DNA of 64,000 nucleotides from Pycnopodia helianthoides (Eukaryota > Echinodermata > Asteroidea > Forcipulatida > Asteriidae). This document shows positions 40,318 to 51,955 of this stretch, in pieces. Made by a program: the position numbers and the translations under genes. Below the pieces are notes generated by a model, which was not told where the DNA came from, did no database searches, and worked only from the letters and a program-made list of their open reading frames with translations. The DNA lies in contig CM063261.1 in assembly GCA_032158295.1 (NCBI GenBank), forward strand, positions 4,278,001-4,342,000, in the 5' to 3' direction. Within the stretch, counting starts at the first letter, position 1. Each line of letters begins with the position of its first letter.

Positions 40318-40925
40318 ATGTATATGTTGGGCGCGATCGGTCAATCTGCGCGATCAACCGATCGCGCTGCGCTATTGAAAGATCTATTGGTCGCGCAGCA
40401 ATCGGTCAATCGCGCAACAATCGGTCGATCGCGCAATGAACATCTTTGCGCGATCGACCGATCGCGCTACAAGTATTTTTTGCGCGATCGGCCGATCGTG
40501 CAGGAATGACCGATCGTGCCCTAACCTAGCCCAGGTTGGACTCCTCCGTTGCATACACCGCGTCAGTGCAGTGCAACGGATACTGACGTCCTACCAGGGC
40601 TAGCCCTAACCCTAACCCTAACCCTAACCCTAACCTTAACCCTTACCCTAACTCTAACCCTACCCTACCCTAACCCCGACCCTAACCCTAACCCAATCGG
40701 CCGATCGCGCAAAACCATTCCTGCACAATCGGCCGATCGCGGCAAACCAATCCTGCACAATCGGTCGATCGCGCATGTTTTTTGAGCGATCGACCGATTG
40801 TTGCGCGATCGACCGATTGTTGCGCGATCGACCGATTGCTGCGCGACCACTAGATCTTTCAATAGCGCAGAGAGATCGGTTGATCGCGCAGATTGACCGA
40901 TCGCGCCCAACATATACACGCATGG
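40318..40925. repeat. CGATCG-rich inverted arrays flanking a telomere-like tract
   Basis: Left (about 40318-40515) and right (about 40695-40925) blocks are inverted copies made of degenerate repeats of the type GCGCGATCGRYCGATYGC. Between them, 40603-40698 is mostly CCCTAA hexamers with a few variants. The right block ends in sequence matching part of the GTACCACAC MITE family. Confidence 0.88.
40603..40698 (-). repeat. Interstitial telomere-like repeat (TTAGGG)n
   Basis: About fifteen CCCTAA-type units, several degenerate (CCTTAA, CTCTAA, CCCTAC). TTAGGG is the usual metazoan telomere repeat. It sits in the loop of the fold-back element, not at an obvious chromosome end. Confidence 0.9.
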
Positions 40926-40985
40926 GCGCCTCCCCGGATCCCTTCACTGCACTGTTGACCCCGTAGTAAAGTGTGTGGTACAAAA
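40910..40985. repeat. GTACCACAC-type MITE fragment inside the fold-back element
   Basis: CACGCATGGGCGCCTCCCCG and CACTGTTGACCCCG..GTGTGGTAC match one half of the family seen at 28326, 30066 and 50510. Confidence 0.7.
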
Positions 40986-42768
40986 AAATTAATTGCAGCC
41001 GGGAGCATGCACTACACACAGACAGTCGAAGAAATTTTATGTTCGGCGAGTTCCGAAGAGCGCCACCTTGTGCCGAAGTTTGAACAACACTTTATATTTG
41101 TAAACTTTATATATTTTTAACTCACAAGCCCATTTCTGTTGCCTCCTCGAATACAAGAGCGCCATCATAATATCATTGAAAACTTTATATATTAAAAAAT
41201 ATATTATTTCAGTTTACACAAAATAAGGAATGCCGACTTAATTTTGTTTTCTCCTTGAATACAAATAGTTTTTGTCTTAATTATAGTTCTCCGTGGTTAA
41301 ACATTTTTGTGCGTTTATATTTCCACCCTTAAGAGAAAAAAATTGTATATATTATTATGTTCGTCATGAATATATTTATTCTCGTAACACCAAAATAATT
41401 CTCCCCCAAGTATCAAAATATATTTGTCAAAAAACATATTTTGTAACTTTTCAATATTTTTTGGACCTTCGATATTTTGTAAGATGTTTTATATATTAAT
41501 GTATGTTTTGTATAACAATTATACATTATTTTAAATATATTTTATACAAGTAATATATATAAATCTTTTAATTTATATATTTAATTTTTTCCTTTATATA
41601 ATTTACATTATATTATATATTTAACATACAAATTATGTATAATTATTTTTCTTTATATAATTGATAATTTCCCCCTTTGGCTTGCCATCTTCTCTAACTG
41701 TGTGTTCCTATTGTGAATATTCTTCCTGCGTGGATTATTCGCTCCGGTTTTTCGGTGATATCTCAAAAACGCGACCACTTTTTGAAGTGAAATTTTCACA
41801 GGTTAGTTTGATTGTATGTACTACATTTACAATGTATATAGGATTGACACAATCAGTAGGCTCCAATTGGCTAAATGTGCCATTAAAACAATAGAAAGAT
41901 GCTGTTCGTCTTAAATTTTGTATTGTACATAAGCTGGGAATGCAACAGCTCCCTTCTTTTTTAGCTATAAGTAATCTTGGTTTTTTTTTTTTAATTGTTA
42001 CTGTCTTTAAATACCCATGCAATTCAGCTTTGTATACTGCGATATAATTTTTTTTGTAAATAAATAATTTCCTTTAAAATCATAAAGTGTCAGTAGGCCT
42101 ATGGGGGAGGGTGTTCTAAACCAATTATTGCACTGAAATAAAAATATTGCTTGCCTTAATTAAGCATTGTATCAAACTCAAAAGATCAATTATGTTTACA
42201 TTATTTATTCTCAATAACAAAATACGAAGAAAATCCAATGTCACAAGGGATGTTGTCTCCCATGGGTGCACCACACTAAATAGGCAAAAATTCATGCGCC
42301 AAGCTGATTATCAAAAACTTTTGAATAAGAACGTTTTGGGGGGCATGCAATTAATAGATTGTGTAAATATAACAATGTATCCGAACCTGGGGGTTTTGTG
42401 CTTCAACTTTTGAGGAGATTTGACAAATTTAGGCTTGAAAGTTGGTACTATTTGGCTTGGGAATGGGAGGAATACCTCATGGAACCTGGCAGCGAGTCGG
42501 TTTGGAAAAAACACATTTTCGGGGGTGTTTTTTTTTTCTAGGGTAATTAGCAAAAATTCCAAACGGCTGACCTACCAAAAATTAAAAAGAAATCTGAAGT
42601 TTAGTTGTCTGAAAACATATCTATATTTTCTGAAAATATATCTATATTTTAAGAGGCTGAGAGACTTAAAATATGTCTTGATTATTGTTTTCTTTTAAAA
42701 TATATATATCATTAAGCATTGGTTTATATGGGAGCTTATTTAGTGTGGTGCACCCCATACGCCAAATT

Positions 42769-42797
42769 CAGAGCCGTATATTGGAAGAGTTGCGACA
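42769..42797 (+). repeat. P element left terminal inverted repeat
   Basis: A 29-bp sequence that is the exact reverse complement of 50071-50099; similarity stops immediately inside. The 8-bp target duplication GCCAAATT abuts it at 42761-42768. Confidence 0.95.
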
Positions 42798-42975
42798 TAG
42801 AGGGACCACTTTTTTAGGTCACGTGGTTGCTGGACGCCATTTTCGGTCCAAAAAAATTACCAGGCAACAGCTGCCGCCATTCTGCCGCGGATGTCAACAA
42901 ACTGCGCTTTCACCCGCGGTGGTTGTTAAAGCTAGTTTGTGTACGACAAAAAGGGGAAGGGGAAGGTCAAGCAAA

Positions 42976-45900
42976 ATGACGGGATGTAGTGCTTGGGGTT
43001 GCACCAATAGGTCAGGAACTGGCTTAAAATTGTATAGGTTCCCACGAGATAAAGCTAGGAGAAAAGCCTGGGAAGTAAAGGTGAGGCGGAGCAACTGGCA
43101 TCCTAACTCAAATGCATGCCTGTGTGAGGTAAAATTAGGGCCCGGAAATTTTTTGTTTTGCGTCGTTAGAATTTAGAAGTAAACAATCCACTCCCGAAAT
43201 TAGTTGGCTACTACATGTAGTGACTAGTAGTACTGGTCACCACCACCAGTGCCACCATGTCAAGTTCATGATTGGTCGATCGTCGTGTCGAATTTCCATA
43301 ATTCAGATGAACTTTTTGGCTCCCCGATGTGGATGGAATGAGTAAATAGTAATGAATATCAGAATAATGCCAACGCTTTAATAATGACAATCATGTGTCC
43401 GATCAGTTACAGTGTTTTTAGAATTTGACTCGGGAGGGGAGGTGGGGGGGTGATCTACAAATTCATCTACAAGACAAGAAGACTGCAGGCAGGCCTTGTT
43501 TACTGCTTTTAAACCTTTTAAAATACATATACCACTATCAAAAGGAGAAATAAAATACACAGTCTGACAGTTTAACTGTTTTTATTTTAACAAGCACTAT
43601 AACAATATTTATCTCCTTTCCTTTCAACTTTATGGGCAAGTACGTAGGGCCTTTAGGGACAATACTTTGATACTCGACAACAAAGAATTGAAAAATATTT
43701 ATCACTAAATTTGGACTCAATAACATGTATATTAAATCAACATTTGAACATAATTTGTTTAAATCATAGAAACTATACAGTGAGGTATTGCAACTGTTTT
43801 TGGCCAATTAAAAAAACAAACAAACAAACAAACAAAACCACAACAACACAAGACCATTGAACTTATTCAGTCATGAGTCTATAATCATGTAAATTTTCAG
43901 CCCCACATTATGCCACCCTTGATTGCTTTAATTACTATTCTACACTAAACATTTTTTTAAACATAAACTATATAGTACGATTGTTAAAACGAAGCATAAA
44001 AGTATAGCATCAATAATTGTAGTTTGATTTGTTTAATACATTGTTCATTGTAAGGACAAGGTCATTTTTCTTAAATAGGGCACCTCTAATAAAGGAAATT
44101 TAAGTTTTCTACAAAGCCCAATTTCTGTCCGTAAGAAGAAATTAAGAAAAGAGTGAATGGTCCTGTCCACCCTGTTGGCCCGTCGTGCGTGTAGCTTTTG
44201 TTATTAGTCTTGGGTCCAAGTTACATGACCAAGACTAATAAGAGTGAGAGCTATGATTATAATTATCCAAGCTAGAATTAAAACCTTCATTTTCTTTAAA
44301 AAAAATATTAATTGGTCTTTGTCTAAATTTCTTTCAATAAAGTTTCATAATTTTGCACGAAGAATTTGCACCACCATTATGATTATTTAAGACTTCTTTC
44401 TTAACTGCTGTCTTTTATTGTCAAGGTAGCATCCCATTTTTTGGTAAATCATAGCATGCCTAAAATCAAATAGCAACCATGATCATTCAATGAGTTAACA
44501 AGGGAGAGTTTTCAGATTTATTTCATTTTTTTCTGGGGAAGGGAGGTGGTGTTGAAACTATACGATTGTAGCCATCCACACTCAACACCGTTCTGTCTTG
44601 GAGGGGGAGGGGGAACTTAGACTATCTTTTTAGTATTTGGAAAAGTTAAAATATCTACTCGGAATCTACTGTTGAAACATATATTATTCCACAAAATTAA
44701 CTATGTGGCTGCATTTTTGTTAAACTTGTTGATAGGTGCACTTTGACAAGAAACAGTTTGAACCTCAGCGAACTGACAGAAACCTAAAGCAGACTTCAAT
44801 CCCAACCATCTTTCTTCACCGTAAAGTTTCTAAACTGAGGAAGTCGCCCAAAAACAGATATCATATGCCGACAGCAACATGCATGATGAAAGCATTTGGC
44901 AAATCAACATCAGCTGAGCATTCATATTCTGCAGCACCACAATGCTCATCCACTGAAAATTGTAAATATAGAAGTAATTAACAAAACCCAATCGTATGTT
45001 CTCAAATTTATATTTTTCAAATTGTTTTGTTAGTACTCACTGTTTTGTAACTAATACAAAGCACTTCAGAGTGACACACAGTTCTCTTGGTACAGCAGCA
45101 ATTTTCTTGTACTACTACCATGAGAGCGGATGTGAGTGGTTTGATTCCACTGGTGCTTAGTTCAGGATTTGTGAGTTACAAATTTACATCATGCTGTAAA
45201 GGAAACAAATGGTGCATGACGCTCATACCTGAGAGTTAAGTTTTCAGTTAGGTGACTTATGTTCAACTTTCAAGATGTTTTTGTTCACTCTAAATAAGGT
45301 TTGCATGTCTTTTCCATCGTTATTAACATTTTGCAGTTTTGTTGACAAAATATTTGGCTGTTTATGCTTTCCGCACCTTGAAGCTACTGGTAAGTTATTT
45401 CAATATTTTGTCAATTGGGCCACTTCTAATTGTAGTAATTGTTGTGTACAGATTGTACTTGATACAGATTCTAGCATTACAATTTCACAAATATTTCCTC
45501 TATAACATCAATTACTTTGAAAAGCCACATCCTTTTAAAAATAAGAATATACCCCCAAAATTAGTTTAGCATTTGTGTTCTTTTTCCAGCCCAAGAGAGT
45601 GCTATTGAAGAGCCCGGAGACGGTGAAACAAAGCTATCAAAGTTGGAAGGCAAGGTCAAAGTGTTGAGGTTGCAGCTCCGCAAGGTGCGCAAGGAAAAGC
45701 GTGCTCTTCTCAAATGTATGCTGAAGCAAGCAACACGCGTTTCAAAGCTTTTCAACAAAGATCAGCTGAATGCACTTGGTAGAGGTGGAATGAGAGGCAT
45801 TAAATGGAGTTCTGGCACTGTGAAAAAAGCAATACAGCTGAGGTTTGCATGTGGTCCAACTGGTATGTTCTTCTGTTAAAGCAGCACCATCCTCTCCCTT

Positions 45901-47744
45901 CCATACGAACATTGCAACGACGAATGGAGACACTTTCGTTTAGACCGGGAATCCTGAGCCAAGTGATTACCTTCATGAAGTTGAAGGTGCAGAAGATGCG
46001 ACCCGAGGAATGTGTGTGCTGTCTCACCATTGATGAGATGTCAATTACACCAAATGTTGAGTATGATGCGAGCAGTGGCAAATTACTTGGTGATGTTACT
46101 CTACCCAACCATACAGGTAATGCCACTCATGCATTGGTGATGATGCTTAGTGGTGTTACATCACGGTGGAAACAAACTGTGGCCTATCATTTCACCGGCA
46201 ACTCAACTGATGGTGAAGCTATGCGACCAATAGTGCTTGAAGTCATACGACAAGCCACAGACATTGGCCTACATGTACTGGCAGTTACAAGTGACATGGG
46301 GAGTGTCAACAGAGCTATGTGGAGGAGCTTTGGTGTCATCTGCGGGAAGAACTGTCGTACAGTTAACAAGATTCGCCACCCCTCTGATGCAAAAAAATGG
46401 CTATACTTCTTGGCAGACGTACCTCACCTAATAAAGAATGTCAAGGCTGCATTAGTTCGTGGGCAATCCTTCACAATGGCTCCTGATGTTGTTCGAGATT
46501 ACAGGCTGACATCTAGCTGTGTAAGTATCAGCGCTGTAAAGGATCTGGCCAGATTTCAAGAGGAAAAGGAACTAAAACTGGCTCCTCGTCTCACAGCATC
46601 AGTCTTGACACCTTCTCATTTTGAAAAAATGAAAGTGTCTAATGCCATGAACCTCATCAGCCACGCTGTGAGCGCAGGTATTCGCTACATGGTAGAATGT
46701 GAAGGGCGAAATTCCACCAACCTTACTACTGCATGGTTTCTTGAAACGATGAATCACTGGTTTGATCTTGTGTCCAGCAGGCACCCAGTCATGGCACTTA
46801 GCAAGCTACATCCTGATAAGCATGCAGAGGCAATCAAATTCCTGGCAGGTGTCATGAAGATTTTTAGATCAATGTTAGTTGTAGCAAAGGAGAGTGGAAA
46901 CCCATCCAAACAGGTGTCATCCTATCTACAACTTCAATTCTTGAAATTCAGGAAGAACTTCTTGACAAGGGACACAAGTTCCTCGTGACTTCACGCCTCA
47001 CCCAGGACTGCCTTGAGAATCTTTTCAGTTCAGTGAGATTGAAGAATCCTGTGCCATCTCCCCTTGCATTCAAGTGTGCCCTCAAGCTGATCAGCATTGC
47101 CCAGTTCCTGAAAACCTCTCACACGGGCAGTTATCATCAAGATGATGGTGATTTTCTTGTTGAGTTCTTGAATCAGCCGTCAAACCACCCCAGTACCAAC
47201 CATTGCCAACATACATGTAAACTTATCAAAAACAAAGTCAGTTCCAGATTTGTGTCAAGCTGAGTTGAATAGTCTCCACTATCTGGCAGGCTACTGTGCA
47301 CATAGCATCATCAAGACTGGGAAGTTCTGCAGTAAGTGTAAGAAAGACGTCCTCAGGCAGCAAGGATCAAGTGATGTTGGAAAGCTCACAAATCTGAAAG
47401 AATACAAAGAGGGATGCCTTGTGAAAGTAACAGATAAGATATTTCATCTTCTACTTCAGGCTGAAGTTATCTTTAGGGGCTACGATGATGAAGCCCTTAT
47501 GAATTTGAAGAAGACCAAGAAGGTTCTCCTTGATAAGGCTGAACAGCAGACCACAACTATTCAACTTGAGGACTTCCATGGAATGAAGAGAGCACTTCTA
47601 ACTAGATATGTTAACGTCCGACTACACATATTTTGTAAGAGGGTTCGACTTGAAAGAAAACAAGAAATTGAGAAATCAAAAGCGGGTGGCGAGCTTGGAA
47701 GCAAAAGCATGGCTATGCGGAAACTGGTGAAAAGATTGAAGTAA
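42976..47744 (+). pseudogene. THAP-domain P-element transposase (THAP9-like), three apparent frameshifts
   Basis: Exon 1 (42976-43128) and exon 2 (44736-44961) join in phase to form a C2CH THAP zinc finger: CSAWGC, then GLKLYRFPRD, then CEVHF across the intron, ending IPTIF. Exon 3 begins at 45590 in the matching phase with a leucine-rich coiled coil (KVKVLRLQLRKV), followed by the transposase core: PLPSIRTLQRRM, TIDEMSI, VTSDMGSVNRAMW, ADVPHLIKNVKAAL and TQDCLENLFSSVR. These fit the P-element RNase H-like fold with its acidic catalytic residues and GTP-binding insertion; D, D and E are all present. The C-terminal part has HYLAGYCAHSI and a CSKCKKD cysteine pair. Family-like sequence changes frame near 45860, 46893 and 47185 (one base missing, one missing, one extra). 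These are either inactivating mutations or assembly indels. Confidence 0.88.
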
Positions 47745-48566
47745 ACCTAAATTTATCAAGACCTTTCCCTGCCCAACATAAGATATCATTGGTTTTAAAA
47801 ACACAAGGTGAATGAGCTATAACAGTGGGTATTACATTGTTAATAAAGGTCTTTGTCCATTAAAATGTGATGTATGAAAAAAAAGATTGATTATCTTGTC
47901 AACATAGGAGCTTTTGGGCTGAAAGTAATGCATTTTACTGCTGTGAGTCTACATGTACTACGTGTATGCATGGTTTATTACTTACTTGCCTTGTATATTT
48001 GAGCCAATGTAAGCTACAGTACATTACATGTACATTTAGGTTCTGCTTTTTAACACCGTTTAACATTTGTTTTACTAGATCACATCGTCACCGTTTTCAC
48101 AAAGAGCCACTTGTGCCCAAACGCTTGATTGAGATTTACATTTTACACTGGGCTTGGCTTAAAACTGCAGTTAAAGCCCGCTCATATGATTCTGTGAATG
48201 TTTTAAAATCCCTCCATTGACTAACTAATTTCTTTACATATATTGGCTAATTGCCATTGTTATTAATCAAAGATACATGTCTCTTCATGACACCTAAACA
48301 GTGGGATTACCTTATTAATCACCCAACTGAGTAACGTATTTTTACATAGGAAAGGGGTGCGCGTTTCACGTGATCAGTCAGGCTTCAAATTTAGAAAAAA
48401 AACAAACTGCATGCACCAGTGCATGCAGATCGAAAAGTTAACATGCACCTTCAAAAAGTTACATGCACATTTAGTTTAAGTGAAATACCTTTTAAAAAAG
48501 CACAGTACTGTATGTTGTTACGTGACATACTCAAATGCAGAATTTGTTTTGAAAGTCACCTCACCT

Positions 48567-48756
48567 TTATGCAAAAGAGTTATCAGGATCATCCTCACTA
48601 TCAGAGCACGCTGCATCAGAGGAGTCCGACTGCCATGCAGGATCTGGAAGTTGTAGACAGGGCACAGACTCGTTGGGCTCCCCAGGCTTGAGGTGCTTGC
48701 TTCTTGGTTCATAGGGTTTTATGTGCAGTCTGCGTTTGAGTTGAACAGCGAATTTT
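48567..48756 (-). other. Open acidic antisense reading frame inside the P element
   Basis: On the minus strand a frame without an ATG runs to a stop at 48567. It reads LKRRLHIKPYEPRSKHLKPG and then a serine/aspartate-rich end (SDSSDAACSDSEDDPDN). The composition looks protein-like, and a CAG that could be a splice acceptor lies near its 5' end. I recognise no family. It could be the last exon of a second gene carried by the element, or chance. Confidence 0.25.
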
Positions 48757-50070
48757 CAGGGGGATAAATTGTTGCATGATGTACACTTCATTTATGTATT
48801 TTACATATTGACAACTACTAATTGTGGCTTATTAAAAATTGACTCTTGATTTGCAGGATTTGGGAGGGGGGAGGAACTATTTCTTACACAGCTATGTTCA
48901 CTTGCAGGTGACATTTTGCCTCTTTACACCTGCAGTGAAACAAAAATATAAAGTATATTGTGACGCGAGCGTTCAGTCGGCTATCAGACTTGGAAAACAC
49001 CTAAAGGTAGCGCAGGTGTTTCCAATATGCCCAGGTGTCGTGTCCTGCGGTTGTAGGCCATAATCTCAGAGATCATACTAGACTAAGCTTCAGGGTCTGG
49101 GAATTACTTGGTCTTAAAGTAAAAGACAAGCAATAAGTCAAAAGTAAGACAAGTCATAAGTAAGAACAACTGTCCAAACGTTAAGTTCCAGGGTCTCAAA
49201 GAGTCAATGCTCCTTTTATTCATCCCTACGCAGTTACTATACAATACTTATACCGGTAATGGTGACCACAGAGGCCAAGTAAACTGAGTATCCAAAGTTT
49301 GCAACTCCAAGAAGTGAGTTGGATTTTGTACTGACTGCAGGATGTGTAAAGGGTGTTGTACATGTAGGTGACTTTTGATTTCTTTATCAAACTTCACATT
49401 TTGTTTTTTTTAAATGTCTTTTTAAAACAACATTTGGAATGACAGTCATAACTATGGGGCGCCGTTTGTCAATTAATTGTTTAGCGGTTTTTTGACCTGT
49501 TTTCACCATGGTTTGTAACAATTATATGTAAACCATAGAAATTGCAGTAGCACGAGTTATTAAAAATTCATTCCGAGTTAAAGACTGAGATGACATGGTC
49601 TACAATAAACAATAAGTTACTAATTTATCAGCATTGTCATGATTGTTGTTATTCTTCTGTCATTGTGTTGTAGCGGACTGTAGTTGGTTGGCCAAACCAT
49701 GGAGAAAGGAAATCCTCCATAGCATGCATGGCAAAACAAGCCAAGCATGCAACAACGCTTGACAGCTTAGTGTCAAACGTTTCACATAAAAAGCACACGA
49801 TTCTTAGAAGATTCAATGATTATATTTCTCTACCTGACCTGAGTGATCGAAAGAACATTTTTTCCCCGCTGATCTACTCAAAGCTAAAGAGTACTTCTTG
49901 TAAAAGTAGTATAACCTTTGGATTTTATGATTTTATCGTGTGCCAGCAGCATGGTCAGTCGGTCGTCGTGGACACGTTCGTTCTCACACGAGTCTCATGA
50001 TAGTCTGGTGCTTTGTTTTCGCACACGCATTTCGTTTTGGACACAAAAATAATGGCTTCTAATCGCAAGT

Positions 50071-50099
50071 TGTCGCAACTCTTCCAATATACGGCTCTG
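50071..50099 (-). repeat. P element right terminal inverted repeat
   Basis: Perfect 29-bp mate of the left terminus, followed directly by GCCAAATT at 50100-50107, the second copy of the target duplication. Confidence 0.95.
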
Positions 50100-50509
50100 G
50101 CCAAATTCCGTCTATAGCGCCCTCTTTTGACTCAACTTCATTCAGCCCAGGCGAGGGGGCCACACTCGCCGGAAACATAATCCCCTATGGCACCGGGCAC
50201 TTCTAACAAATAGTATTATTCAATGTCATTTTTTTAAATGGTGGGAAAAGAGCGGGTGGGATGGAAATTGTAAAACTTCCCATGTGATAAAAAGCAAAGG
50301 TATCTTGTCTGGCAGATAATTCCCCCCAAATCATTTCAAGGTCACTCTTTATTGTAAATGCAGGTCCAAGTCCATTACACAGAAGCCGTTAATAGATATT
50401 CATCTTAAAATGAAATGTTAAAATAACAAATTAAATTTTGAGGACTTTTCAACATTATTTCAGCATGAAGATTAGTCTTGCTAACGTTACTCATCATTGA
50501 ATCGCGGGC

Positions 50510-50626
50510 GCAATTTTTTTTTCCGTACCACACTAGAGCCGATGCATACACGCATAAGGTATGGGCGCTTTCCCGGATCCTTCACTGTTGACCCTGTCTC
50601 AGTGTGGTACGAAAAACATTTTTTTT
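50510..50626. mobile_element. GTACCACAC-type MITE, copy 3
   Basis: Inverted ends CCGTACCACACT / AGTGTGGTACG and the same core in the other orientation (GGGCGCTTTCCCGGATCC). The right end looks altered and I see no target duplication. Confidence 0.8.
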
Positions 50627-51019
50627 AGATGGGTTGGCCATTTGGCTTTTGAGCAGAGCTCTTCCAAAATAAAAACACCTCTGTAAACGACTAAACTGGC
50701 CAGACTTCATCTTGCAGCACGGACCCTCCACTTTTTCGCAAAATAGGGCCCGTTTAGAGGGCTAGTATACCCCTAAATGCTCCAGTTTGAAAGTCGAAAA
50801 CAAACCCCAGTGGCACAGTATTGGACCATTGTTCAATAATCCATAAAAACCATTGCCTTCAAATCTAAGATATTCAAGGCTGCCAAAAAAAGAAATTGGC
50901 GGTCAATGTTGAAAAAAAGGGGGTCTATAGCCGAAAGGTTGAACAATGGAGTGTTGATGAAAGAGTGCAAGCAGCAAGGAAATCATTTGGGCTTCTGAAA
51001 ACCAAAATGGCAATACGGA

Positions 51020-51262
51020 ACACAGTGGTGCCAATTTGCAAATGGGATCCCATCTTTCTCTATGTTCCAACTAGATCCGTCACTGGGTTTAAGGAGAACC
51101 TTTAAGCACAGGGCCCATTTGCAAATGGGACCCCACCTTTCTCTGAGCTCCATCAAGATGCGTCACCTGTAACTGCGTATCAATATGTGATCCAAGAGCC
51201 TGTTTGCAAATGGGACTCCCATCTTTCTCTATGCTCCAAGTCCAACAAGATCCGTAACTGCG
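51020..51262 (+). repeat. Three tandem ~85-bp units
   Basis: TTTGCAAATGGGATCCCATC..TTTCTCT..TCCAACTAGATCCGT is repeated three times with changes, near 51036, 51118 and 51208. No coding capacity is apparent. Confidence 0.7.
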
Positions 51263-51800
51263 TAAACAAGTTTGGCTTAAAAAAAATGTAAATTTTCTGG
51301 CATAAAATTATCTGTCTAAAATTCGAAAAACAGTAACTAAAACAAACCTTATCTGCAGGTAACTTGAGGTATTTTGGGTAGATTTATCTTACAAAGTGAT
51401 ATGGTTTTCTCGTATTATATGCATAGGGGGAGGACATTTTTAGAAGTTGAACTATAATTATAACCATGGGGTTATAACTCAATAACTATACATGTTCCAG
51501 GCGAGTCCACATAGGTGAAAAGGAAAGAGCAATAATGGTGAATGTAAACAAAAACAAATTTAACAATATTCTATAGATCCAATGCACATGACGGCATTTG
51601 AGTAAGGCGCCCTCGCATAGAGGTCAAAAGGAAGATGTTCATTGGCCAATCCTGTGCGCCGCGCGTGCAAATTTGTGCGTTTTCATTGTTTCATCGTCGG
51701 CTTACCTCTAAGATGGCGGCTTGATGACGTCATTGCTTAATGTCTAATCAATTGTTGCGTTACCCGCTGCTAAAATACAGGATTCGAACTGCCTTTAACT

Positions 51801-51955
51801 ACCGGGTGGCCTAGTTGCAAAGAGGTCTGTTTTAGAATGGCAAAGGTCGTGGGTTCGAATCCAACCCGAGTAGTATGCCTGTGGATTTTTTTTTCACAGG
51901 ACTCGGGAAAGTACTGAGTATGGGGGCTTTAAACACATCGGTGTATGGGTATAAA
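51801..51955 (+). repeat. Second tRNA-derived SINE family, full head
   Basis: A tRNA-like head (ACCGGGTGGCCTAGTTG, B box GGTTCGAATCC) is followed by a conserved central part with CCTGTGGATTTT, CACAGGACTCGGGAAAGTAC. The central part resembles those shared among deuterostome SINEs; that resemblance is from memory. Confidence 0.75.

Larger units (their letters stand above)
39142..41688. mobile_element. Fold-back element with long inverted arms and telomere-like core
   Basis: The left end (ATGGCAAGCCAAAGGGG at 39142) is the inverted copy of the right end (CCCTTTGGCTTGCCAT, ending 41688). Similarity continues inward through AT-rich DNA and then unique-looking arm sequence. For example, the stretch with CACAAGATGGCGCTCTTCGG near 40090 matches, inverted, the stretch near 41055-41075. 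The left arm reaches about 40150 and the right arm begins near 41010. A ~370-bp insertion interrupts the left arm only. I find no target duplication. No transposase is visible, so the element looks non-autonomous. Confidence 0.85.
42769..50099 (+). mobile_element. P-superfamily DNA transposon, both ends intact
   Basis: The left terminus (42769-42797) and right terminus (50071-50099) are perfect 29-bp inverted repeats beginning CAGAGCCGTATATTGG. They are flanked by an exact 8-bp direct repeat, GCCAAATT, at 42761-42768 and 50100-50107. Eight-base target duplications and ends starting with CA are typical of P elements. The interior carries a THAP-domain transposase in the plus orientation. The element is 7331 bp, larger than the canonical insect P element, mainly because of a 1.6 kb first intron and 2.3 kb of DNA after the transposase stop. 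Confidence 0.95.

Noticed and set aside
40318..40925. CRISPR-like array
   Set aside because: The repeats are degenerate dyads without regular unique spacers, in a eukaryotic fold-back element.
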